Notes under the pieces: generated by a model
The model's input: only the letters and a program-made list of their open reading frames with translations
Told to the model about the DNA's origin: nothing
Database searches by the model: none
Made by a program: the position numbers and the translations under genes
Shown: positions 1 through 16,920 of the stretch, in pieces
Position numbering within the stretch: the stretch's first letter is position 1
Layout of the letters: every line of letters starts with the position of its first letter
DNA from: Anopheles merus
Taxonomy: Eukaryota > Arthropoda > Insecta > Diptera > Culicidae
DNA: 64,000 nucleotides
Direction: 5' to 3'
NCBI RefSeq assembly: GCF_017562075.2
Contig: NC_054082.1
Span: 9,811,050 to 9,875,049, forward strand

Positions 1-446
1 TTCTCGTTTGAGACGACAGGGAGGACCTCCGACGTCAGCTAGTCACCATGTCTCGTAGGGCGCTCAGCTTATCTCGCTGCTGTAAGATGAATAGCAAATC
101 AGCATAAAAATGCCACGATGATGGAATTAAAATCCATCGCTATTCAATCGAATGCCCTTTGTTTGTCCCGAACCGTTCAAAGGATTTGCCCTTTTTCCAC
201 TGCCATGAATGTTGAATCGTAACGCCGTATTGAATCTCATTTGAATGCAAAATCGATTGACTGCTAATTACGGATCCTTTCCAAACAAAAAGGTTAAGAG
301 CGTGGATGGTGGGCACGAAAATGAGGATGGTGAAAATATACTCGAATCCGTAGATGAAATTTTTCGGAACGATCCAAAATAAAGGCAGAACAAAAATGAA
401 AAGACAGTTGCTGAAAACTCTCGGAGGACAATCTAGCCGCGCGTTT
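1..446. other. No gene seen
   Basis: This stretch has ordinary mixed composition, with no long open frame, RNA gene or repeat that I can recognise. It lies downstream (3') of the minus-strand ORF pair at 447-896 and could hold its 3' UTR. I see no clear AATAAA polyadenylation signal on the minus strand here. Confidence 0.5.
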
Positions 447-647
447 CTAGCCTCCCTGCTTAGTAACCTTCACGACTGTAATGGCGATGGGAGCGAGCTG
501 TGATCCAAACAAGTTCTTCCCTTGCTGTTGGATGGCTTCTTTCGCCCGATGCGGGAGACGGGGATTCAGTTTCCGTGTTCTACATCCCGCAAGCATCTTC
601 GTCACAGAAACAATGGGGTCGGTGATGGGCGGAAAAACTTGTGCCAT
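447..647 (-). CDS. Hypothetical small ORF, 66 aa (downstream member of an in-frame pair)
   Basis: The product is not recognised. The ORF starts with ATG in a good animal context (G at +4) and ends with TAG. It lies in the same reading frame as the ORF at 663-896, 15 bases downstream of that ORF's TAA stop, so the two form one 450-base frame broken by a single stop codon. About 56 percent of codons end in G or C, and the frame fills a GC-richer block bounded by AT-rich sequence on both sides, which suggests coding. The predicted peptide is basic, with no signal peptide, membrane segment or known domain that I can see. It could be the second cistron of a dicistronic mRNA, a readthrough extension of the upstream ORF, or the tail of a pseudogene. 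An antisense ORF (481-726) exists but has no better claim. Confidence 0.35.
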   Translation of the reverse strand: MAQVFPPITDPIVSVTKMLAGCRTRKLNPRLPHRAKEAIQQQGKNLFGSQLAPIAITVVKVTKQGG

Positions 648-662
648 ACCAATTAAACCGTT

Positions 663-896
663 TTACGGAACCGGATACCGCACCAGCATTTCCCGGCCAG
701 ACTTCCGCTTCTGCGAACACGAATAGCTCACACTGCTTCGTGCTTCTGGGGTGTAGCAGTCGGTGAGCCTGAGGCAGGGAGACCGGTTACATCCCTCGAG
801 CGAGGAGAACTCGACTCCTTGAGACACTTTCTTTAGCGTTTCTTCGACACTAGTCTGGTGAAGTTGTCGGCAAACCTTGAGATCCTTCGCAGGCAT
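663..896 (-). CDS. Hypothetical small ORF, 77 aa (upstream member of an in-frame pair)
   Basis: The product is not recognised. The ORF opens with AAAATG, a typical insect initiation context, with an in-frame TAA a few codons upstream, so the start is well defined. It ends at TAA. About 62 percent of codons end in G or C, similar to the first Fur1 exon in this window and higher than the flanking AT-rich DNA. The peptide is hydrophilic, rich in Lys, Arg and Ser and contains six Cys. No signal peptide or membrane helix is visible. The frame reopens directly after the stop and continues for another 66 codons (447-647). The 5' side faces a candidate + strand start exon at 1180 across 283 bp, which would fit a shared divergent promoter. 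It may be a short real gene or a recently broken one. Confidence 0.4.
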   Translation of the reverse strand: MPAKDLKVCRQLHQTSVEETLKKVSQGVEFSSLEGCNRSPCLRLTDCYTPEARSSVSYSCSQKRKSGREMLVRYPVP

Positions 897-1179
897 TTTA
901 TGAAGTTGATGTTAGTTTGGCGAAGATACTTCGAGTATAATTGATTCTATAGCATTGTCTTTTTGAAGATCATTTCTAGATATAACTTTATTGGTTTTTT
1001 GTAGTACTGTTCAGGTATTGTTGTGTATCATTTTCACTGTCCATCCTCTAGTCTTGTTTGAACGAATTATAGAGTTTTACAACTGGAAGCTGCTTCACGC
1101 CCCAGAACCACAAACCAATTTTGATTCCTCCAATCCTCTTCTAACCGCCTTAAAATCGTGCAAGTGAATAATAAACAAG
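897..1179. promoter_or_regulatory. Candidate divergent promoter region
   Basis: This AT-rich gap lies between the minus-strand start codon at 896 and a + strand start codon at 1180. Both starts have good animal initiation contexts and point away from each other, which suggests a bidirectional promoter. I see no convincing TATA box on either strand, so the call rests only on ORF arrangement. Confidence 0.25.
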
Positions 1180-1226
1180 ATGGCAGATTACACTCGGGCT
1201 ATTAAAGCTCTTCAGGCGCACTCAAG
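1180..1226 (+). CDS. Candidate first coding exon (or 35-codon small ORF)
   Basis: An ATG in a strong context (AACAAGATGG), with an in-frame TGA 15 bases upstream, opens a short frame reading MADYTRAIKALQAHS. The frame runs into a fair splice donor (CAAG followed by gtactt) after 47 bases. If that donor is used, this is a first coding exon ending in phase 2, with its partner further downstream, but I could not find a matching second exon. If it is not used, the frame runs 35 codons to a TAG. The peptide resembles the start of a cytoplasmic protein and has no signal peptide, so it is unlikely to be the missing start of the secretory protease Fur1. The family is not recognised. Confidence 0.25.
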
Positions 1227-5887
<4,661 letters not shown>

Positions 5888-8800
5888 TACACAGGCAACA
5901 TCATAAGAAACTAAGAATAATGCCCTGTGAAGCGACCCTGTGAAACGGAAGTTGTGTGTCTAGGACCGGTACGGTCGGCAAGAACTAGCGTGGCAAGGGA
6001 AATTATGATCGATACATGGCACAAAATTAATAGTCTGCGACTACACCGTCATCATCACCCGCGGATAGCAACGTTGCTTGCCAAATCCCCACACACACAC
6101 ACACACACATGCACGTACTGTTGGGGCGAGGTCACCATAGTTCGATTTACGGCACGCGGACACGCTCCTCGAGACGATGACGGTGCTTTTCCTGTATTTT
6201 GCGAAAATGTTCGCCCTGGTCTCGTGTACTCTTTTTCCAAAAAAAAAAATCTCATAATGCCCCGCTAGCGGAGACCGCAGGCTATAGATTAAGGGGGAGG
6301 TGAACGCCACCCCTTGCTGTGTATTGTTTAAACATGGTGGCTTCTTCAGGCGACGTAGCAAAACCTTCGCGTCTGCTCAGCATCCTTCTCTTCGGTTTTC
6401 GGAGCAGATCAGTGCTTGGCTTTTGAACTACCGATCGCGGACCATAAGCTGTGCTGGTTTGAGCACCGATCGCTCGGTTTTATTTTGCAGTATTTTACCT
6501 ATTTTTTCGTACACTTTTTTCCAAAAGCTCCACCACTCGCTTGCGTCACTTTGCACCGTTGCAAATTATAGCGCGCTTCGTTATAAACTAAGCGTAGTTT
6601 TTTTTGTTGCTGTTGCTGCTCCTTCTAGATCCCCGTCCCATCGTGCTTCGTTTTTGGCAACCGTTTCACTATTAGGGTCGTTTCTCTTCGCGTGGAGATT
6701 TTTGGGGCGCGGTGGCGTGGAATTGATGCTGCACCGCGCCCAGAAGCTATAAGCAGCTAGAAGTGGCGTTTGAGCATGAAAAGAAATTCCAATCTAATCT
6801 GATGGTGTTGTATATTATCATACTATATTTGCTTTATGTGATAGGAATACTTCGTTTGATGGGCCACCCGGCACCCACTGTTTTTGTTTGCGAGCTCAAC
6901 AAAGGAAAGTCAACGGTTTTGGGGGAAGAGGGAACGGTTGGGGTGAGGGAAGCGATACGCGCCAGAACGAGGATATTTAAGACGCCACAGCCACAGCGTA
7001 CCAGAGGCTAAGCGGTGTGCAAAATGTTGGTATAACTTTCTTTTCTTTCGTTTTTTTTGCCGAGCAAGAAACAAAACTTCGCCCACAAACGATCAGTGGC
7101 GGCGGCTTACATTGTACAGCCACGGGAGGTGGTTCCATGTGTATTAGTGTGCTGTAATTATCTGGAGCAATATTTTGGACGAGTTTATAAGAGAGTGTAC
7201 GAGTGTACGGACAGCAGCAGCCAGCTGCTCGGCGGCGAGGTGGGTGCAAAGATAATTCAGAAGCATAATGATATTCATAGGATTATGCGCTTTTGATGAG
7301 TTTGTCTCGGGTTGGGCTTTTGAGAAGCGAAAGTTAGAGGCAATATTGTTGAGTTATTTATAGATTGCTTTCTGCGCATTGGGTCGAACATATTACAAGC
7401 AGAATGGAAATGAAAAGAAAGCTCACCTTTGTTTTGTGGAATTTCTGGTTGGAGTCTTTGTTGAATTTTTGAATCGCAAGAGATGAAGCAATTGAGTTAT
7501 GAATCGAACTGTGAATTGAAACCATAAGAATCTTTTGATTATCGTGGGAGATTGATTTTGCTAGAATGTTTTGAAGATTTCTACTCTCAACGCTTCATTT
7601 ATTCATATTAATGATTTATTTTCAGAAACCATTCCGAATCAAATCTACATCAAAGTAACGAATTCAAGTGGTTGAAATCCTTCCGTCGGGTTTCCAAGCA
7701 ATCAGTTTCAATATTGAAGCAATGGGTGACAAAAATGGCATATTACCTTACGCTACTAGTAAAAAGGAAACGACATTGTGCATACACACACACACAAAAA
7801 GCCTTCAACCAAATCCTCCACACCCAACGCTGCTTTGAACACTGTCGCAGCAAACATCATCTACACCGGTGTGTACATTATCGGGCTATTTACGTGGGTA
7901 CAGTGGCCGTATCGGCTGCACCATCCACGATGACACAGCATCCATCGGAAAAATTGTTACCACTAGCAGAATAGTCGCAACAAGAGCGAATCCTCAAAAA
8001 AACTGCCCGAAGGTACTAAAGGCTGATGAGAAAAAAAAATCAAGCAAGAAATCCCTCAATCATGCTTCGCGCGCGTGTCCCTCCAACCGTGTGCGTCACC
8101 ACACGCCTGATGGGTGAAATTTGTTTTTGATTGATAAGTGATGTTTGAGCCGTGTGCACGATACACGTTCGCGTGCTCAACAACCCTCTCCTAGCAACAC
8201 TGTATCTGTGTGTGTGTGTGTGTGTGATCCGTCGGTTAAAATGTTGTGCTGCTGTCGCTAGTAGTTCCAGCGATGGTATCCAACGATCCGAGCCCCGTCC
8301 TTGTGTCGCGTTTTGCCGAAACGCTGGAAGGCTTTTGCTGGCAAAGCGGAGGTCGCAGCGCAAAACATCATGTCATGACATTTTGATTTTCGTATCGTAC
8401 CGTTCGGTCGGGATGTTTTACTTTTCCTCGCTGCCGAAGGGTTACATGTGGGTGTGGCCCACCAGGAAGGGTTGGGAGCTATGCATACGGGTTCGGTGGT
8501 AGAAATAAGTGCTGGCAAACAGATCATAATCCTGTAAAGCATGCACGGTATGTACATCACGATGTTGTCCCCAGTCTGGGTTAATACGTTGACTTTGTTT
8601 TTGTGCTATCTTGATTGCTAAAACGTTCTCTATCGAATGCTTCTGAGCTGCAAGCTATTTGCGTTGAAGACTTACGTGTATTTGCGTGTGTGTTTTATGA
8701 AATGGCATCACTTCCATTTTTTGGGCGAATTCTTTTAATTTGATGAATCTGGTCCATATTTTCAATTACCTTTAAATACATAAGCTGTTCGTACGTAAGC

Positions 8801-9257
8801 TGTTTACGTAAGATGCTTACTGCTCTCAACAAAAATAGGATAAACTTTCTCACAGATGGATCGGTTAGAATGTTCAAACTTCTGCAAATTTGGTTTCGAC
8901 ACGCCTCCGTGACAGTGAAGGATGATTCTATTTTGATGGTTGGTGCAAAAGAAAACTGACTTAGTATGCGAAAGATTCACTTTCCATCACCCCCAACACA
9001 CGCGGTGTGTCATTATTCCTCCCGTGCGACACCTGCAGACGAACGAAAAGTGACTAAATATTCCCATCAGGGACGCTGCTGCCATAGCATCACGTTTCCG
9101 CCGCTGACGTAATCTCGTGCGGCTGAGAATGCTGTATTAGCAGTGCAGGACTGTTCACTTTTCCACTATCTCTCTCCTTCGTTCGCTCTGCTCGCTCTGC
9201 CAACGCTGGAAGCACAAAATCAATCTCTCCCGTCACATCAATAACCGATACCGGGTA

Positions 9258-9278
9258 GCTGCTGCTGCTGCTGCTGCT
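9258..9278. repeat. (GCT)7 trinucleotide repeat
   Basis: There are seven GCT units in a row. The tract lies in non-coding DNA, and the ORFs across it encode only a poly-Ser or poly-Ala stretch. Confidence 0.95.
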
Positions 9279-12200
9279 ACTGCAAACCCGATCGGCTTCC
9301 CGAGAGACACATAAGACAAACCGAGTTGATGTGAGGCACACACAATAACAAAAAAAAAAAAAAAAAGAATCCCAAACAAAAGAATACTTCCAAACGAAAC
9401 GAAATCAGTTGTGAGCCGTGTGGAGTTCGTAGTTGGGGGTTTCCTTACCCGGCCGGTTCGAACATTTCTCGAGTGACTCAACAAACAAAGGCAGCTTCCG
9501 CCGCGCGTGCATGTGCAGAACGCCCTGCACATTGAGCACGAATCCTGCAGCAAAGTGTGGGTGTGTGCAGGGAAAAGGTGTAGAATAAATCGCAACCAGA
9601 TGTCAGGTGTCGAACGGATTGAATGATGTCATGAGTGATAGTAGGATTGAAAACACATAAACTCGCACTGGTTTTCCTCTCCGGTGGGCCGGCAAAGAAG
9701 GGACCTGCTCTTGGGGATTGTGTTGGTTAGCCCAATGTTGCAGATTGTTGCAACCCATTCGGTAACTGTCGAAGTGGCAGAAATGAAATGGTGTGTGTGT
9801 GTGTCGGTGGTCTTTTGCGCTGAAGAGTCCCCATTGACTTATTTTAGCTCGGCTGGAGATGGCTGGTGGTGATTGATGGTTGAAGCAGAAGCGAAAAGTG
9901 GAACCGTCTGTCTTCTCCGCATCGTCGTTGCCCGGGATGTGTCTGTTGAGTAGTGTAGTAAGATAACTATTGTTTATGTCACTGCAGTCAGTCGAAGCAA
10001 GCAGGATGTTTGGACGAGAAGTAGCAAAAGCAAAGCAAGCAAACTAGAAATTGGTTGATATCACTATGCTTCTGTTCATAGAATGAATGTTTGTGCTTGT
10101 GATGTAAAGAAAAATGCTGTTTGTGAAGACACTGGCAAATACTCTATTCAATCATTGAATGAATTCATTTTGAATCTTTTTCCCAACTTGGGAGATATTT
10201 AAAGCAAGAATTTCACGAAATTAGCTGAATATTATCATGAAAAAAAAAAAACTCCAAGATAATTTTATTCAAAATGATTTATGGCCTTTTCTCTCTCCTC
10301 TTTCGCCTGCAAGTACAGGAAAGTGTGTATCACAGCACGACAACACACTGTCGATGTTGCGTACATTCCGTACCGGTTTCTTCTGCCCGAGCGCAAGACA
10401 ACCTTGGCCGATCGTGTTTCGCTCGTGTCAACGCAATCGACAACACTACTGCCGCCGCTGCAAAACTCTGCGCCGGAGAGCGTAATCGAAAACTGATGAC
10501 CGTTTTCATCACAATCATCTTTCATTTTGTGTACGTTCGTGTGTTCGTTAGGCATTTTCCTGCGGCGGAAGATTTTGGCAAACGAGCCGACCCAACACGG
10601 GCGAGCAGAGGAGGAAGTGAAGATAGCGAGCGGTCCCGATACACCCAAAGTCTTAAAGACACATCTGTCTTCCGGTCGTAGAAGCCAAACGTTGTGTCGT
10701 TTTTTTTTTTGTGTCGGTTTTTCATTTTTTTCTTCCATTTTGGTTTCTACCACCACACAAGCCGCCGGGAAAAAGAGGTCATCGACGGATTTATGCGTTG
10801 TTTAGCGCTCGCACAACAGTGTTCGGGCGGGCAGAGGGACGAAACAGGCAGTCCAAACTTCAGGGCCTCCTGATTGGCGCCGCCTTTTGGTGTCTGGGGG
10901 CGATTGATGGTTGCTCCTGCCGTGTCTGGTAGGGGCAGCAGGGAGGCATCAGAAGTCGAAGGCACATGTTTATTAATGATCCGGTATCGAGAACATCAGC
11001 CATCCGGATCGGGGAGCAAATGCTGAGAGTGGGAAAATGCATTGGCGATGTTTTGGGGACGAAGATAACGGAACGATGCGTTTGGTATCTTGTGTTTTTT
11101 TTTTGTCGGTTTCATTGTGGTGCTTCGTTTAGCATTGTTAAGCGGTATCGCACAGCGGCGGATGGTCAGGATAAGATTTGGACCGTGCTGTCGCAAATCA
11201 GTCGCTCAGGATTGTAGGTTGACGCCTCTGAACGCGTTTGAAAAGGTCCTTGGCTCCTTGGCATCGGTCGTTAGGAGCCGGGCCAGCTGGTTCCCGTCGG
11301 ACCTGTTCGTAGCGTCGGCATTAGGAATAGAGTGTGACAACTGATGAATTGGAAGCAGGAAAAAACCGATTCGATAGGGAACATGATACATCCCCATGTA
11401 CTCTACGGTCTATTATGGAGTATCACAAAGGTTGATGTTAAATCATTACTACAAAGACAGCTTTCACGAAAAAAAGAGTGTTTTAGGTCACGGATAGCTA
11501 TTGCTTTCAATGTTGAACTCCCGAAGCCTGTACATCTGCTACAAACTTAATCATAAGAACAGAAACCAAAAATCATTCAATTGTGATTGTTTTCTTCAAA
11601 CACCAACGCACACCAAACTCGCAAAATGCACGCAAATGACAACGACGCATTAATTAACTGTCCGTGGAGAGAGCGTGGTTAAAATGATACAAACTTCATA
11701 AGAAAAGACAACGAAAACAAAAACACATAAAAGAGTCTGTGAGGTAAAAAGTCATCGTTCGCGTAAGCTTGGGCAACAAGTTTATTTGTTAAAGTGTCCC
11801 AAGCTTCTTTCTTATATCCTGAGCCCGTACGACTGCCGACCGGAGTGAGTCGTCCGGCCGCCCGACAGCCAAAAGAACTTGAAGGCGGTGTCAAAATGTT
11901 GCTGCTGACCGTTTGCAATGGTTATTAATCATTGCCACCAAATTGTCTGCGCAGTAGACCGGCAGTTCCGAGGGTTGTGTACTAGACGTCCTATCTTACC
12001 TGACTTTTTGTTTCCTTCGGTGCGTTTCTTTTGGTACCGTGGTGATCCGGCTGGAGTGGGCCGGATCCAAAAGAGAAACAATTTGACGTCTCGTCGTTGT
12101 TGTTCCAAGTTGTGGCGTGGGCGTTGACCATGGCACATCGATTAATGGTCGTATCAAAGTGAACTCCATTGTCGGTGGGACTCGTCTAGAGCTTTTCGCT

Positions 12201-14017
12201 TTTTGTTTCGTTTGCTTTTATTCTCTCGTTTGTTCCTATTAGCTTCTTTGGTGTTATTGCTCGTGGCCTGTTTGTTGTACTGTACATCTTTTTTGTTTAT
12301 GTGAAATTTGCTGTTGTCTTCGCTTCACTTTTGTTTTTAGAATTGTCTGCAGGTGCTATTATCCATGACGGGGAGAGAGAAATGATCGCTTTAATAAAAA
12401 AATAAGAAAAATAAACATTAATATACAACTTGATTTTAAAATTACTTGTTTCTGAAGCCCGTTTATGAACGTAATACCTATATAATGAAAATAAAAATAT
12501 CTCTTATGGTGAACATTAATGTATAAAATCGACCCATAAATATGGACCGTTCAGTGAGGTGAGGAAAATAAATTAACTTGATAAATTTGTACCCTTCGTT
12601 AAGTAATTTATCACCGGATTACCGGCAGCCAGGGATTGAATATGGGTCTGCTTTGAACACACAAAAAATATGGCTGCTTATCCTGCCCTGATGACATTAT
12701 CAAATTTACACATTATGAACCCCCGGGGGGGCAAACTTATAATCTCCGGGCCAACCGGTTCCCTTCCCCACCAGCAATCTTGTCTCGCATCAGCAAACCA
12801 GTGGCGGAAGCGCTCCCTTTAGGCACCTTTAGGTTGAGGTCGAGGCCTCTTCTACCGAGCAACCAATAAATCAATTAAAAAGTCATCACCCCAATCAGGA
12901 TCCTTTGACACTGGAAGCTCGTGTCAAAGCGGGAGAGAAAAAAAATAGAAAAAGCAAACCGTACTCAGCGCGGTCTACGTTGCTCACACTTTCCCACTCA
13001 CAGTTTCGCAACAGTGGAAGAAAAGAAGCACAAAGCCCCGGATCTCCTAATCCGCTTGGCGATCTTTAAATCCTTCGAAAGGCGACGACAATCTGGCGAT
13101 TGGAAGTCAGTCAAACTTTTCACGCCAATTCGTCCGCTTGACGGCCTGGTTGGGGTTATTTTTTTGGCTGGTAAGGGTGGAAAGAACGGGCAACGGAAAG
13201 CGCCCGTTCCCCCAATGCTCTGCGCTCCTTTCGCTGCTCGGCAGTGAAAGTTAGAAGTCAACTTCGAAACCTCTTGTAAATACACTGCCACACGTATACG
13301 CGCGCGCCCTCACGATTTCTCGTGGACGTGACGAAAAAGTTTTTCTTTCCTCGTCGCTTAACTCCACGCTGAACCTTTCCCTCCCTTTTTGGAGTGTTCC
13401 AATTTTGTTGCCGGACGAAGCACGGCGGTGGGAGAATACAAAAAAAAATGTATGAAGAAAGCCGATCGACCTTAACCATCCTTCAATCTAATAAAACATG
13501 ATTAATAATTCAATCAAAAGATCTTATCAAACTTTAACAGCGGCCCTCAGCCTTCCCTTCCTTTGCTTGGGGGCACCCATAGTAGTGAGTGTAGGAAAGC
13601 TCTTTTCTTAAAGCTTCCCAGAAAGTCGGGCAAGAATGTTGGGTCGGGAAATTAATTGCAGTATATTGGTGAAATTCACTCGCGCAGCCCACCCCTTCGC
13701 GAACTAGGAAGGAGCTACGTTCTGCCAAGCTTCTTCAGCACTGCAAAGTGTGTCACTCGAATCACGTTCCAACGGCAATGAAAGGGGCGCTTGATTTCAT
13801 GCTTCTTGCTCAAGATAGTCCTGCTGACGTCTGCCGGTCTGGTTGATTACTGCAGTGCTAATATTTCTTGCCCCAACCGGCGGGGAAAAGTTTTTCTTAC
13901 GAACAGAAACAAATACCACCCTTGCAGTACGGATCGAACGGAACGATCTGTTGCAAACCAAACCATTACGGGAAGATGTCCAACATCCTATTAGTGTGTT
14001 CTGATTACTTTGACCCA

Positions 14018-14041
14018 CCGGTTGACCGGTTGACCGGTTGG
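14018..14041. repeat. Tandem 8-mer CCGGTTGA, about three copies
   Basis: Nearly three consecutive copies of CCGGTTGA are present, the last ending GG instead of GA. The unit contains a CCGG palindrome. No function is assigned. Confidence 0.9.
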
Positions 14042-16020
14042 TGGTTGGGAAAGTTTGTTGGCTGCAGCCACAGTTGATCTACTTTTACGCCTGATGCTGC
14101 AAGGTAGTTTTCAATGACTCACCCGACAAGATGTCGCTGGTCAGGTCAGGGTGTGTGTTTGTGTATGGAATGAAAGCATGAGAATCTTGTTCTCATACTT
14201 TGGAAGTGAATAGCGGCTTTGAAAAGTTTGGGTTTCTGGGTTTCGAGTTCTAGGCTTTTATTTGAAGTTACCTAGCTACCTCTCCATTGAGGTGTGGAAT
14301 GTCTTGCTTGTCACCTGTAAAGTTTGCTTGTTTGCTGCCTCAAAGTTTAGATATATTCCAGCGTTTTACGAGGCTTATTTGCTGGTAAAATTTTCTGTCT
14401 TGAGACATTTAAAAGAGCGCTTTTTTGAATGAATTAAATTGATGATACATGGCCTTTGGATCGGCTGTTTTCAAAGAAGTTTGGCATCAGCAATCATTTG
14501 CAAAAAGGAGTTGTGTGGGTTTTTTTCCATTTAACGATAATTTTCTGTAACTTGCATGTCTTCATAGCCGAACAGTTGTTGCTTGGTCGTAAAAACCAAC
14601 TCATCCTCGCTAGTTGACTGATCGGCCCGCAACAAACCTGATTGCTCTATTATCTTCTGCTAGAATGTGTCACAGCACAGAATGGCGACGTTACATCGGT
14701 GCCCTTTCCATCGCTTCCCTCTTTCTCGCTCTTTTAACGTGTAGAAGCATTTTGCGGCGAGCTTTTTGTTTTGTGCTGTGCGCACTTTTTTCCAACGAGA
14801 ATATTCACCATCGCTTCACGGCCGTCATGCTGAAAAGAAAGAGCTGTTTGTCGCTCTACTTTCCCGCCCTGGTAGAAGGTGAATAAAATCAAAGACTAAA
14901 GCGCAATATGATGTGCTTGGCCTTGTGGGCCTTCCTCTTATCTTCTCTTGATATTTTTGCACTCATCACCTTTCCTGTGCTGGTGGTTGTTTTGTTTCTG
15001 CCTTTTTTTCTTTCTCCTCGCTAAGGAGCAAGCACATCTATCGTGAGAGGGAGCGAGGGAAGAAAAAAAAAAACCGGAAGCCATCTTCGTGCAAGAAAAA
15101 TCTTTTCCCTCGTGTACATGGAAATCTTTCAACGACGGCTGCTGCCGGCAAAGTTGGAGCTTCCTCGTGTATGCTGCTTTGTGAGTGGTGTGGGAACCGA
15201 ACAGGGGAGCTGCCACTGACATGGGTATTGCGATGGGCAAAGTTTGCTAGCAGCCTCGCGACGACGACGGACGACGACGGACGCCGAGGGAGTGTATGAA
15301 AAGTCTTTTATGACAGTTCATTATTATCCTTCGAGTTATTCTTGCCATTACAACGGCGATATCCGATCCCCTTGGCAGAGCTCACCGCACGGGTCGGCCG
15401 GCTCCGTTCGAGAGTTGAGAAAGAGAGTTTACCTTTTTTGTAGTTGTCGTTGTTTGGTTACATTCGCGCGCGCACACACCGGGTTTGCGCGATGCTTGCG
15501 AGATCCGTGCCGTGTCGTCGAGACTTTGCCGCCAGTTTCTTGCCTGCGACTTTTGGCGACCCTCTTCGCCCATTCCTGCCTCCCGCGCTCTGTCCCCTCC
15601 AGCACAATTTGCAGCATTCGGTTTCGAATGTATGTGAAACCGTGACTAACGACCCGCCCCGTCGTAGATTATTCGTCTTCCCGCCACAAACCGGGTCACG
15701 CCGGAGCGGGGAGGTGTCTGTCTAAGTCTCCCCGTTCGCCTCCCCGTTTCACGCAGCTTCCTGCAACGGTCACGAACATGTCATTATTTTTCCCTGCTTT
15801 CGCTCCTCCCGGCCACTGCTCCGCTCTTGACCGTTCGGTGCGCGTGGGTGCGCCGGTTTGCATCACTTTATTTTTCCTTCCGAGGTTCCGGTGTCGCTGC
15901 CGTGTGACGTGTGGAGTGAGAGGGTCCTGACATCTTCCGGCTGCATGGCTGCTGTCAACGGGGCATATCCTTTTTGTGTTATTTCTGTTTTTCGTCGCTG
16001 CCGTTGTTGTGCTGGTCTAG

Positions 16021-16920
16021 TTTTGCCAAGTTTCAGTTCAAGTTCTCTTGGGTATTATCACTGTAGTGTTGGAAATGACTGTGGGACCGTTTTTACAGCG
16101 TTTTACGCATATAATATTCCTCCATTGCGCTCTAGCATGGTTTATCAAAATCGCAGCTTCTTTCGGTGTAGATTGTGGCTTAATTTTGAAAACTGTTAAT
16201 TAAACTATTCGTTTATTTCCTATTTGTGCATAAAAATTACGACTTTTGGTGCGTTTACAAACTCTACAGATCAATATAAATCTTTTCCAAGTATTGTATT
16301 ACATTGGTCTGTTTGCCCTTTCCCTTTCTCTCTTTCTCAAAACAGACGTACAGCTGTTGTTAAACCAAATGTTTATCAAATTTCTTGGAAACATCAATCT
16401 TCTCAACAACGCCCTGATTTAACGTCTATTTTTAACTACCAAGATGTTTTTTTTTTAATTTTTGCTCAATAGCTTCACTTTGCCATTTATGCGCCGGTAT
16501 CGTTTTATCGCTTCAAACTTCTTCGCGATGGTCGCAACAACAAATTACCTTGCTGGCAAAGAAAATGGAGTAGTCTGGTCAGGGGCTAGCCGTTGTATCC
16601 TCACTGCTAGTGGGTCTCAATAGCCGAGCAGCCGCACTCGAAAAGGTGCTTCCATTGGCTTAAATGGATTTTTTATGGGTAAAACTTTTTAATGCTTCAT
16701 TTCTAGAAGCTTTTTGGCGAGTTTTTTTTTTTTGGGAGCAATATTTTGCCTTTCCAGCGTTGGTATCTACAGCAATGCGCTGTTTTTGCAACCATTTTGC
16801 TCTAACATACACTCTACGCGCTGCATTTAATAATGATGGATTTTTATTTTCTTTACAGGTAAATTTCATAAATGGATATGCTGTTTTTAAATCTGATTTT
16901 TACCAGTTTTTACCATGAGT
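16021..16920 (+). other. T-rich block with A/T-ending codons, possible degraded insertion
   Basis: This block differs from its surroundings. The + strand is strongly T-rich. Two consecutive frames, 16224-16472 (82 codons, no ATG at its 5' end) and 16664-16918 (84 codons), use A or T at roughly four of five third positions in the part I read, whereas the Fur1 exons here use mostly G or C. The first frame continues upstream, past one TAA at 16197-16199, into the frame that ends there. I recognise no domain in either predicted peptide. Possible origins are a decayed insertion from an AT-rich source (virus, endosymbiont or transposon) or simple T-rich intronic DNA. I do not call a gene. Confidence 0.25.
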
